26,697 nt of DNA from Trichomonas tenax. Taxonomy: Eukaryota > Parabasalia > Trichomonadida > Trichomonadidae. The translations under genes and the position numbers were made by a program. The first letter of the stretch is position 1; each line of letters opens with the position of its first letter. The stretch lies in assembly GCA_023091735.1 (NCBI GenBank), contig JALKBU010000721.1, positions 1 to 26,697 on the forward strand. The letters run 5' to 3'. Positions 8,601 to 17,224 of the stretch are shown here, in pieces. The notes below the pieces were generated by a model that saw only the letters and a list, made by a program, of their open reading frames with translations, was not told where the DNA came from and ran no database searches.

Positions 8601-9056
8601 GCCATATTATATAAATATATAAATCGTTATACATTGAATTTTGAGAATTTTAAATTCTCCCACTGTTTTTAACCTTGAAATATAAAAAATCTATTTTCTG
8701 GGTGTATTTTTATTAAAACAACAATTTATATAACAACATTAAGACTAGAGTCATGGGAGAAATGGAATGTATGCTTCTTTTTTAAGGTGGGTCAAAGAAA
8801 TAACAATATCTAATAACGATATCTAATATTGGAATGACTTAAATATTAAGAATGGAGTTGAGTTTCTGGTCAACAGTGATCTATTATAGAAGTCTGGTCC
8901 TTAAAATTTGATGGAATACAAAGAGAACCCTTTCATCAATGGAGACTTCCATTAAAAATAATAACGGTTCTTGCAAATCAGATGAAGCGAATAAGGTTAT
9001 TACACCCACTAAAAATCAATTTTTTATTATCATTTCAAGGTGAAAAACCTAAGGAA
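8601..9056. other. AT-rich intergenic stretch, nothing recognised
   Basis: No sustained frame and no repeat found. TAACGATA at about 8813 resembles a Myb-type recognition word known from trichomonads, but it is not placed before a gene. Confidence 0.4.
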
Positions 9057-9147
9057 AATTTGATCTCAATATTCAAGGCATAACGATTAAAGAAATTGTT
9101 TTCATTTTATCTCAAATAAAACAAGTGCTTAACAAGAAATGTAGCGG

Positions 9148-9657
9148 TTAATCAGTGACGTGATTCAATACATATACGGTGCCAATCCAAGCTGCACCCA
9201 CCATGGCAATATATTTGTATACATAATCAATTGGCTTCCTGCCATTTGTGTCGGATTCTGTTGTATTCAAATTGTATTCGTGAATAAGATCTCGTAAGAT
9301 ATTTGTGTGTGTGCTGTTGAAGATTGCATAGAAAATTAATGACCTTCCTTCGCGATCTCTTACATTGACATCCGCGCTTTGTGAGATGAGTTTCTCGAAG
9401 TTTGCGTGACTTCCAACGAGGCAAACTAAGTGAATTGGTGGGAGGCCCATCCTGTTCATTTTGTTGATATCGACACCTCTTTCAACCAAGAAGTTGATAA
9501 CATCTGGACTTCCAAATTGCGCAGCAAAGTGGAGAATATTAGAGCCATCTCGATCGAGATAGAAAACACTCTCTCCGCTGTTGATATGCTGCTGTAACTG
9601 ATTGAGGTTAGACAAGCTATCTAACAATGAATTTGATACATTGCTTGTGTTAGGCAT
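9148..9657 (-). CDS. Small ankyrin-repeat protein, copy 2
   Basis: 169 residues, the near-identical twin of the protein at 1821-2330. Differences seen by eye are conservative or in loops: NLLHF to NILHF, VDVNKVNRMGF to VDINKMNRMGL, ISYGAD to ISQSAD, and NSAH to NSTH. The loss of the ankyrin-type YGAD turn (now QSAD) in repeat 2 is the only change likely to affect the fold. The start is ATG 9657, with TCATT at 9665-9669 mirroring copy 1. All ankyrin repeats and the hydrophobic C-terminus are intact. Confidence 0.75.
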   Translation of the reverse strand: MPNTSNVSNSLLDSLSNLNQLQQHINSGESVFYLDRDGSNILHFAAQFGSPDVINFLVERGVDINKMNRMGLPPIHLVCLVGSHANFEKLISQSADVNVRDREGRSLIFYAIFNSTHTNILRDLIHEYNLNTTESDTNGRKPIDYVYKYIAMVGAAWIGTVYVLNHVTD

Positions 9658-9664
9658 CTTTAAA

Positions 9665-9669
9665 AATGA
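9665..9669 (-). promoter_or_regulatory. Initiator (TCATT) of ankyrin gene copy 2
   Basis: Mirror of 1809-1813, with the same 10-base distance between +1 and ATG. Confidence 0.6.
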
Positions 9670-9874
9670 TTGTTTCACAGATTCAATGTTATTCAAAATT
9701 TATTCTGAGAATGAAAAAAATCCACCATTGTAAAAATTTAATCTCTCCAAATATAAATAAACAAATTGCTGATTGCATTATATGATGTTTTGATAACAAC
9801 AGTTAAATATATCATTGATGAACAAAATCTTTTGAGAAAAACTTGACTTTTTACACACTGAATTTTTTTCCCAA

Positions 9875-10344
9875 TTCCCCGATATCAACAACGGAGAATT
9901 TTTCCCATGTAAAGTTCGAAAACGGTTAAACCTAGCCCTTCTGCAACGTGATTATTATAAAGTGTCGACTGTTCACATTCCTATATATTTATGCATATCT
10001 TATAATGTTAAAATATATATATATTGCGCATTGAATGTCATTTTTTCAAGACTGGTAAGTGATGGGATTTTTCTAAAAAATCAAAACTTAATTACTTTGT
10101 GCGCACGTCAAACCTGTATCAATCATGTGCATAGTTCAACCATTAAGCTGTTTCAGCAACAGGAATTTTAAACTTTTACGGGCGCGAAAGTGCCGGTTTA
10201 AATGTTGGAAAAGTTTAATTCTCTATATAATGATTATTTTCATTTTTAAAACAATAAGTTTTGAATTGAAAATAATCGTGGTGTATAAATTTTTGACACT
10301 TTACATATCAAATGTACAAATGATAGTGCTCTTTTATCCAAATC
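9875..10344. other. AT-rich intergenic stretch upstream of broken ankyrin gene
   Basis: Short open frames at 9962-10364 have no protein-like composition. Nothing else recognised. Confidence 0.4.
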
Positions 10345-10350
10345 TCATCA

Positions 10351-10968
10351 ATGATAAATTTTGATTTTGACAATTTGATGCATTACAAAATTTTATCGTC
10401 AAAAATAATAATGAGTCTTTTTATTACCGAATCTTCAGCGAAAACTAATCAAATGAACAAGAACACCGTCAAACAATGCCTGAGAGGCGAAGATGGTGAA
10501 AAGCTCAAAAATATATTACAAGCATACAAAAAATCCAATCAATTCGAACAAGATTTCCTTAATGAGTGTTTAATGCAGTGCTCAAAGCAAGACCAAGGTG
10601 ACTTCGTTAAGATATTACTCGAAGAAGGCGCGAATCCCAATCATGGAGAGTTTAGAACTCCGCTTCAATGGGCGTTGATGATGAACAAAGAGAATTCTGC
10701 TGCTGCACTCATAAATGGCGGCGCTGATGTGAATTTTGGAAATCCTCCTCCAATTACAATCGCAGCGAGTATGGGAAGACTGAATTCAGTGAAATTGATG
10801 CTAGAAAAAGGTGTTAATGTCAATAAGACAGATAGTGATCGTATTCATCATATTTCTTAAAGGACTGCCCTTGATTTGGCCGAAAATTATAAACACACAG
10901 AGATTTGCAGGCTCCTTAGAGAAGCAAGCTGCCATAAATCAGGAAAGGCTATTCTTGGATATCATTAA
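10351..10968 (+). pseudogene. Ankyrin-repeat protein interrupted by an in-frame TAA
   Basis: Reads in one frame from ATG 10351 (TCATC at 10345-10349; other ATGs at 10411 and 10453) through a helical N-terminus and about three ankyrin repeats: DFVKILLEEGANPN, TPLQWALMMNKENSAAALINGGADVN, and PITIAASMGRLNSVKLMLEKGVNVN. After NKTDSD comes RIHHIS and TAA at 10858-10860. The same frame then resumes with a perfectly placed next repeat, RTALDLAENYKHTEICRLL, ending at TAA 10966-10968. Relative to the ankyrin consensus, 21 bases (about 10840-10860) are extra. Either a 21-bp insertion killed the gene, leaving a 169-residue truncated product, or a very short intron is removed. A removal running exactly from GT to AG would be 22 bases and would break the frame, so decay is the simpler reading. 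Confidence 0.65.
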
Positions 10969-11285
10969 GTTTCCTGAAATTACAAAGATTTAATAACGAA
11001 ATTTGAAATTATTTAGATTTACGATAACTTACATAACAAATGTTCACGAAACCTAAATTTTGTTCGATGTACCGACAAATTTAAAAAATAATATGATTTT
11101 TAAAATGTCAAACAAAATATATTAACACCAAATGTAAAATATAACAATACTTCTGCTACATAGTCACTGTGCATAACGTTTGTATGGCCAATTTTGAAAT
11201 TGATAAAATATCGAGATTATATAAAAAAAAATGTGATAGTTTTGACTACTGGTTTTATATATGATTACAAAAATATATAAAGTAC
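10969..11285. other. Convergent 3' intergenic stretch
   Basis: AT-rich spacer between the broken ankyrin gene and the 3' end of the receptor gene. No feature recognised. Confidence 0.4.
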
Positions 11286-13988
11286 TTAATTGAGGCTTAT
11301 GAATTTATCAGTGTCATTATCTGAGCTCGCTTTTCTGCAGCATCCACAGCAGCAATTTCTGATGCAATTAGTCCAGAAAGGCTTGTTTGGAATATCGCAT
11401 TTGCCGCTTTTGTGCTGAATAATGATGGATCCGATAACAAGATAAAGAAGGAATGAAAGAGCGATGACTGAGGTCAGGATAAGTAACACAATCAAAGCAA
11501 TGTTCTGATTCTTCTCAGCACCATTATTGCAGAATTGCGATGTCTCAACAGTCAGATAGACATGGTTTCCAACTTGATAAGCATCCTTCTTGAAATAGAG
11601 TCTTGATGCATTTGTGCTTTTGTCTTCGCCACAAACAAAACTAAGTGTAACTGAGGAATTCTCATATCCTCCCCAATATGTTACATTGTTTCCTGATGTA
11701 ACATATCCATATCTTGCATCAGCAATGGAGATGCATGAATATGGATCTGGTGTTGTTGACATCCAGCACTTCCAAACTGTAGCATTACTGGAATCAAATG
11801 TGTTGTGGCATTCACTTGGCTTCTTGGAATCGCCCGGGAATGCAATGAAAGTAGCAGATTCATTGACTGTCTCTTTCTGAAGAAGTACATCGCCATTAAT
11901 GAATACACCAGAATCCAAATTGATCTTGGTGTTGTTTGCGCTCAAGCTGAATGGTTTGACTATGTTTGTTGGTGGTGGACTTGTTGGTTTCGGTTTCGGA
12001 GGAGGTGTTGGGTCAACCCATGGCTTCGGACATGCGCCATCAACTTGCAATCTGATGTTGAATGTAGATGGTTCTGTGTAAACAATATATTCTGTTGATC
12101 CTAAACACGACATCTTCATTAACATAGATGAATAATCTGTTCCTCTGAACCTAGCAATCACTCCATTTGCAATGTTATCAGGATCTATGAGTTTCCATGA
12201 ATAACCGTAGTTGAGATATGCAGCAGAGATGCATTCTGGCTTGCTGCCGTTATCGAAGCAAACATATGCATCAGCATCATCTGTTTGGAGACACGAATCT
12301 TTAATCGGGCATCCGAAACCTGAGAAAGGAGTAACGAAAAGCTTGACATCTACTTTTCCTGACTCACGTGTTCTCATCTTAACTTCTTGCTCGAGTAGAT
12401 TGATGGCACTGATGTAGATCTTAATACTGTGTGTTCCGTTTGTTGAGTAGATATATTTTGGTGCTGGAACACTTGGCGTTGGAGCAGGATCCTTGGCGAA
12501 GTTGAGTGTTGAAAACTGAACATCGCATTGTTGACGTGATGTAAATCTTATATTGAATAAATTCTTTTGTTGCTCATAAACAACTTTCTTATCTTCTGTT
12601 GAAACATCACCGTATTTTACTGAATTTGTACTGCATGCAAAGAGAGCTCTGAACTGTATATCACCTTCTCCCTCATAGTACAAAATGGAACTCATTTGCA
12701 TTGTTTTGTTAGTAAATGTCTTGAGAGGCTTTGAATCAGCGAACCAAATGTTTGTGCAGCGATTCTCTGCGCAATACCATGCATGCGATGGTCTGTGAGA
12801 GTTGCATGTTTGCTGTGCTGGGCAATCAACCGTTTTTGTTGGATCCAAGTAAACATATGCATCTTGAGGAACACCTTCACCAGTAACTGGAAGTTTTGTA
12901 GCACCAATATAATTCTGATTCGTTAAATTAACTATTGCTTTGTGATAATGCCTTTCGAAGTAGTAAATATCAGCAGGATCGTCTTGCACTGCACAAACTT
13001 CTGCACTGTCAACAGATATCGAAAGAGTATTTGATGTAAGTTTCAAGTCATTCTTGAAAAGTGGATTTTGCTTGGAAATCATATCATTGCATTTAAATTG
13101 AACAACAGCGTTATTTGATGATTCTGAGTACTTTGCACGTGTGATGCTTGTGCCGAATTCGAAGTTGATGTTGTTATTGATTGAGCCATACGATGTACAA
13201 GCTTTATTTGTGCAATACCAAACTGATGCACTTTCTTTGTCGCATGTGTATGTTGCCGGACAACTTAGGACGCCACATGGCTGGTAGAAAACAATGTTTC
13301 CATCACTTGTAACCATTGTATGGCCTGCTTGAAGATTATATTTATTAAGATCGACTTTGCTGATGTTTCCATTAATCATCGGTGACACAGCTAAGCAATT
13401 GACTGTTTTTGGTTCAGCACTAGGTGCAGTTCCTTGTGTTGGACACGCGTATTTGGATTTATATGAAATAATCACTGATTCGGAAGATTTCGATGTCTCG
13501 TAATCGATGGACTCAAACGTTGCTTCTTCGGCAGTTGAGTTACAGACTAAATTGAAAACTGTTGTGTGTGATTTTTCGTTTAAATCATTCTGTTCTTGGT
13601 AATATATAACGTTGGCACCTGCATTTGGATTTTCGATATCAATAAATTCGATATATTGAGATCCTGAGAATCCAAAGTAAGTAATTGTGTCCGAATTGTT
13701 AAGAAAAGCGGCGATTCCTGGTTTATATTGATTTTGTTGTAGAAAAGATGATTCCTCTAACATTGCGCATAGTGAGTAAGTGAATGCAGCAGTATCTTGG
13801 ATATTTTTCGTTGCAACTCCAATTTGCTGAGAAATTTGCGAAAAATCAAAAACGCTTCCATCTATGTTAGCACCGCATGACGAAGGAACATAGTTGTTTA
13901 TGTTTGGTAAACTAGCAATTGAGATTGCAAAAAGAAACATTGTCAATTTTTTCTTGACATTGCACGGCAATGAGATTTTACATGACAT
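11286..13988 (-). CDS. Type I membrane receptor with mannose-6-phosphate-receptor-like (MRH) repeats
   Basis: 900 residues from ATG 13988; the frame extends to a GTG at 14003, but a TGA lies just upstream and GTG is not a eukaryotic start. Layout (numbered from the GTG): a signal peptide with basic stretch NVKKK and hydrophobic core MFLFAISIASL (about 15-33); a long lumenal part built of about five Cys-containing units; a membrane span about 835-861; and a 43-residue tail with a cysteine cluster CCCGCC, a likely palmitoylation site. The units resemble MRH domains of the cation-independent M6P receptor: VFNLVCN ending in SKYACP (about 149-187), VQFKCN ending in SAEVC (301-337), RALFACS ending in RQQCD (452-494), MKMSCL ending in DGACP (629-659), and LSFVCG ending in TSQFC (787-825). 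A proline-rich hinge (PTPPPKPKPTSPPP) lies at 665-678. Probable role: sorting of lysosomal hydrolases. Actual sugar recognition cannot be judged. Confidence 0.7.
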   Translation of the reverse strand: MSCKISLPCNVKKKLTMFLFAISIASLPNINNYVPSSCGANIDGSVFDFSQISQQIGVATKNIQDTAAFTYSLCAMLEESSFLQQNQYKPGIAAFLNNSDTITYFGFSGSQYIEFIDIENPNAGANVIYYQEQNDLNEKSHTTVFNLVCNSTAEEATFESIDYETSKSSESVIISYKSKYACPTQGTAPSAEPKTVNCLAVSPMINGNISKVDLNKYNLQAGHTMVTSDGNIVFYQPCGVLSCPATYTCDKESASVWYCTNKACTSYGSINNNINFEFGTSITRAKYSESSNNAVVQFKCNDMISKQNPLFKNDLKLTSNTLSISVDSAEVCAVQDDPADIYYFERHYHKAIVNLTNQNYIGATKLPVTGEGVPQDAYVYLDPTKTVDCPAQQTCNSHRPSHAWYCAENRCTNIWFADSKPLKTFTNKTMQMSSILYYEGEGDIQFRALFACSTNSVKYGDVSTEDKKVVYEQQKNLFNIRFTSRQQCDVQFSTLNFAKDPAPTPSVPAPKYIYSTNGTHSIKIYISAINLLEQEVKMRTRESGKVDVKLFVTPFSGFGCPIKDSCLQTDDADAYVCFDNGSKPECISAAYLNYGYSWKLIDPDNIANGVIARFRGTDYSSMLMKMSCLGSTEYIVYTEPSTFNIRLQVDGACPKPWVDPTPPPKPKPTSPPPTNIVKPFSLSANNTKINLDSGVFINGDVLLQKETVNESATFIAFPGDSKKPSECHNTFDSSNATVWKCWMSTTPDPYSCISIADARYGYVTSGNNVTYWGGYENSSVTLSFVCGEDKSTNASRLYFKKDAYQVGNHVYLTVETSQFCNNGAEKNQNIALIVLLILTSVIALSFLLYLVIGSIIIQHKSGKCDIPNKPFWTNCIRNCCCGCCRKASSDNDTDKFISLN

Positions 13989-14187
13989 AAATCTTATTTT
14001 CACATTTCATCCCCAAAAATTCATAAATATAGAACCTAGCATCTCATACACCTTCAGTTTACAACTATTATTTCAATCAGTTACAAAAATAATTAATTCA
14101 TATCATTTTTTAAATAATAAGATGCTAAAAGGGGGGACTTCACTTTTTGGTTTGTCGGCCATATAAAACTTCATGGAGAGAGACACT

Positions 14188-14211
14188 GCTTTGCACACTC
14201 TTCTGCAAAGC
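14188..14211. repeat. Perfect 8-bp hairpin
   Basis: GCTTTGCA and TGCAAAGC separated by 8 bases. It could act in RNA or be a vestige of an element end; no function is evident. Confidence 0.5.
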
Positions 14212-14530
14212 TCGATATATATATGCATCAGTACTGTCTCCATATGATAGAATACACTATGACTCTAAAAATTTGTCAAGATCTAGAAATTTCGAAATTA
14301 AAATTAATCTCGTCAGAACGTAGCGCCACGTCTTACGAAGAGGTACATCAGCAATATACTATGATTGCCGCCTTCAAAAGGGGGTCAAAAAACGCAATTT
14401 TCAGAACTTCAAAATTTAGAAATAACTTTAAGATGCTTAATCCCTCAGATCGCAGCCCCCCTGCATATTGTAAACATCATAAGCTTTACATGTCAGATTT
14501 GACATGTAAAGTGTCAAAATAAAAGTTAGT

Positions 14531-14731
14531 GGGTGACACCTAAATATCACTTTTTATGCGGCTTTGTGCGTTACAGCAAGAGATGTAGACATTGAATGGA
14601 TAAGATCTGCAGCACATCAAGTAAATAGAGTCATGTTCAACCCTTTTCATGTTAGAACCAAAATGTTTTTTCGCCGAAATCACAACATAAAAGTTCAGAT
14701 AATATGTGATGGAGCAACCCCACATGCTTGA
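14531..14731 (+). pseudogene. Protein-like fragment without start codon
   Basis: An open frame between TGA near 14529 and TGA at 14732 reads in part ALCVTARDVDIEWIRSAAHQ and NRVMFNPFHVRTKMFFRRN, with more protein-like composition than neighbouring frames. It has no upstream ATG and no continuation. It may be a remnant of a mobile-element gene; not identified. Confidence 0.3.
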
Positions 14732-15746
14732 GAAATGGGAGAATTTTGGCATTAACACGTTCATCTTTTTTTAAGAGATGTTTTTCGCTGCAATCACAGT
14801 TCTGCTCCATCCTGTTTTCTGATATTTATTTTGTAGATTTCTATGAAACGATTGAAAATGCAACATTGTATCTCTACACTTCATCCATATGGGGCCTGTT
14901 TGTATGGAATGTTATATAAATTTCAAATTCTGATTAACAAACCATTAAAATACACAATTTGTCTATTATTTAATGAAGATATAGTAGAAATTTCATATAG
15001 AAACTTTTAATCATATGATTGGGGACTTGTACGACCTTTCAATAGAGTTACATACGATGATTAAAAATTATTGAAATTTAAGAACTTCGTTGTACGGGTA
15101 GAAATATGCTAAGAGCTTGTATAAACTCTAGCTCATGAATACGTTGCTAGGTTCTTAGAGATCAGAATCTCATTGGATAGGCAGCAACCTTTGCTTTTTC
15201 CATTTTGCACTTTTTAATTTTTTCAAAGACCTCATTGAGTATATTTGAGATTGATCTCTCAATTTAGGATTTTTTTTCTTAATAAATAGTATTTAGATAA
15301 TGTGTAAATAACATCCTTCGTTAAAGATGGGGCCCAAGAAGTCTCTCGCCCGAATAAACAACAGATCCATTCATAAACATACTATGAACAATCTAATTTT
15401 CATATTTTTAATCATTTTCTAAGGCTATATGACCATTGAAATACTTCTTTGCCTTTTTTCTGTTTTTCTGGAGCGGATTTTTTAGGATCGAAAAATGAAA
15501 AACCTTTCAAGTAACTCGATTTGAAAATAAATTCTATTAATATATCACATATAAATTCATTAATCACTTTAATATTATACTGTTATCGCTCAAAATATAA
15601 ATGCATGAAATAAATTTCGTGCACTTTGAAGTCTTATATTAATATTTTGATTTATCATCATAATGTTGGTCTTAATCGATTAAAATTATATGATTATAAA
15701 ATTGCCGCGAAAAAATGGCAATTTGTCAAACGATGGAAAACTGTCA

Positions 15747-15957
15747 TGGGACAAAATAGAACAACGTGCTTTTTCTGACATGTAACTTTTTGACATGTAA
15801 AGTCAGAATGTTAAAATAAAGGAAAGTGACATGTTTTCGTGGGAAAAATGGAAAAGTGTCAATAAGTTGAAATGGATTGAACTCAATGTTGAGAGCCAAA
15901 GAAGACTTCATTATGAGTAGTTGTGACCTCATAGTGAAGGATGACCTGGTGATCTAG
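15747..15957 (-). repeat. Right arm of long-distance inverted repeat (IR-A)
   Basis: Reverse complement of 1-214. Its outer end (position 15957) is followed by 53 bp and then the 39-bp repeat at 16011, so the repeat unit may be a compound of these two blocks. The left counterpart beyond position 1 is outside the window. Confidence 0.9.
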
Positions 15958-16010
15958 CAGAGATGCATCCAGATGCCTATTCAACAGAAGCATGATTCGA
16001 TGCATGGCGA

Positions 16011-16049
16011 GGTCGGCCTGAGACTTCCAAAGCCCTCGAGTGGCCAAGC
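16011..16049 (+). repeat. 39-bp inverted repeat, left copy (IR-C)
   Basis: GC-rich (starts GGTCGGCCTGAGACTTCC and ends TGGCCAAGC) and matched without mismatch in reverse complement at 17041-17079. Weak matching continues inward (AGGCC a few bases on). It contains the palindrome CTCGAG. Confidence 0.95.
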
Positions 16050-16380
16050 CAGGCCCTAACAAGAACCCACTTATTGATTCAATTTTTAATACACATTACA
16101 TTTTCACTTTTGATATGAATAAATTATTTTTTTATTTTTTCACAGATACCTTTTTCATTATTTTCATATTATTACTTATTCTCATAATTATTAATATATC
16201 ATTAAATTCATAATTAATTATGAATCATGAATTAGATAATGTTTTCATATTACGTTCATTTTATATATTGATTTATATTATTTAGATTCTCAATTCGATC
16301 CTTATATTCTTTGTAAAATTCATTTTTTACTAATTTTTTATTTTTATCTTCAAATTATTCGTTTATAATTCATATTTACC
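16050..16380. other. Extremely AT-rich leader region inside IR-C unit
   Basis: Nearly pure A/T, including the perfect 20-bp palindrome at 16206-16225 (ATTCATAATTAATTATGAAT). It ends in the initiator of the 16381 gene. Confidence 0.6.
16370..16374 (+). promoter_or_regulatory. Initiator (TCATA) of the 158-residue gene
   Basis: TCATA fits TCAYW, with +1 A nine bases before ATG 16381. This is one of the best-placed initiators in the window and supports a real gene. Confidence 0.65.
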
Positions 16381-16857
16381 ATGCAAGAAGAAATAATTTC
16401 AACCGAGTTAATTGGTTTTCTTAGGTTTGGAGTGCAACAAAAACTTGCAATGAACAAAGAGAAATGGATGATATGCTATTGTCAGGATGCTGATAACACA
16501 AATAACATTTCCGAAACTCATTTTCGACAATTAAAGCACTTTTATTTTGTCGAAGAAAGAAATCTGCCAATTGACAAATTATTTGTCAAACTTATCACAA
16601 AAGTGACACCAACATTTGTCATTAAGATTGCAGTTTTCAACAATTTGTCGGAGAGAAACTTGAGAATCATGAGCTCAATACCAAATTCAAGTGCTGAATT
16701 GAAGGAAGCTCACAGAGATGAGCTGATGACATTGTTGAGTCAATTGCAAGAAATGGTGAGTGGTGATTGGATCGATATTGATCAGTTATTGCCTACGATA
16801 AGAGCAGTCCACAAGAAGATGCTCGTTAATATGAACAAGAAAGAGAAACAAACATAA
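16381..16857 (+). CDS. Unknown 158-residue soluble protein bracketed by 39-bp inverted repeats
   Basis: ATG start with a well-placed initiator. I do not recognise the family. The protein is charged and mixed alpha/beta: ELIGFLRFGVQQKLAMNKEKWMICYCQD at the N-terminus, a central part with FVKLITKVTPTFVIKIAVFNNL (likely beta strands), then an amphipathic helical C-terminus (residues about 105-158) ending in a basic tail KKMLVNMNKKEKQT. There is no signal peptide, membrane segment or obvious catalytic motif. It is the only gene between the perfect 39-bp inverted repeats at 16011 and 17041, in a 1,069-bp unit with very AT-rich flanks. The context suggests it could be the cargo or the product of a small mobile unit, but nothing in the protein itself looks like a transposase. 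Confidence 0.65.
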   Translation: MQEEIISTELIGFLRFGVQQKLAMNKEKWMICYCQDADNTNNISETHFRQLKHFYFVEERNLPIDKLFVKLITKVTPTFVIKIAVFNNLSERNLRIMSSIPNSSAELKEAHRDELMTLLSQLQEMVSGDWIDIDQLLPTIRAVHKKMLVNMNKKEKQT

Positions 16858-17040
16858 TTTATAATATTATATTTAATTACAAAAATTTATATTGAATAAA
16901 CAATTAAGAATTGAAAAATCTTTGATGAATAATATAATAATAAAGCAAAAAGTAGTATAAGCAAAAATAGATAAATTAGAAATTAATTATCATAAATATG
17001 ACGTAATGCTTGAAAAAGAAAAATCATGTCATGGCCTAAA

Positions 17041-17079
17041 GCTTGGCCACTCGAGGGCTTTGGAAGTCTCAGGCCGACC
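17041..17079 (-). repeat. 39-bp inverted repeat, right copy (IR-C)
   Basis: Exact reverse complement of 16011-16049. The sequences flanking the two copies differ, so a precise element end and target duplication are not obvious. Confidence 0.95.
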
Positions 17080-17224
17080 TAGCCCAATGACATTCTCGCA
17101 ACAATTTAACCATGCATAAATATCGTTGTTTTCTTACCAATTAGGTATATGCTCGTTGATGATAGATTTGTGGCTCGTCAACAACACTAACCTGGACGTA
17201 TTGTTTAGACTACAATGATATTTA

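Larger units (their letters stand above)
9057..9874 (-). repeat. 818-bp inverted duplication, minus-strand copy (IR-B)
   Basis: Reverse-complement partner of 1604-2421, covering the ankyrin gene and its flanks. Outside these limits the two loci share nothing obvious. Confidence 0.92.
13989..15746. other. 1.76 kb without an intact gene, containing repeat and coding debris
   Basis: Contains a perfect 8-bp stem hairpin (GCTTTGCA/TGCAAAGC, 14188-14211). At 14488-14526 a stretch including GACATGTAAAGTGTCAAAAT resembles part of repeat IR-A. At 14531-14731 there is a 66-codon protein-like frame lacking ATG. The rest, to 15746, is AT-rich with no sustained frame. The 99-codon frame at 14223-14522 overlaps these repeats and has no convincing protein character. 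Confidence 0.5.

Noticed and set aside
8806..8826. Myb-type recognition element TAACGATA
   Set aside because: A single short word in AT-rich DNA with no gene start nearby.
10811..10993. Second gene overlapping the broken ankyrin gene
   Set aside because: The ankyrin repeats continue in the original frame after the stop; this frame is a shadow.
13989..14003. GTG start of the receptor
   Set aside because: Non-ATG. The ATG at 13988 is five codons downstream and keeps the whole signal peptide.
14223..14522. 99-codon gene
   Set aside because: It has an ATG but no initiator, shows no protein-like pattern, and its 3' part is the IR-A-like repeat.
15744..15932. 62-codon gene within IR-A
   Set aside because: The mirrored arm does not preserve the frame; it is repeat sequence.
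1..15957. Intact Maverick/Polinton element
   Set aside because: Size and inverted ends would fit, but no polymerase B, retroviral-type integrase, packaging ATPase, protease or capsid frame is present.
16011..16075. tRNA or 5S rRNA gene in the GC-rich repeat
   Set aside because: No cloverleaf, no T-loop GTTCRANNC in a stem context, and no box pattern. The 5S resemblance is limited to a few short words.
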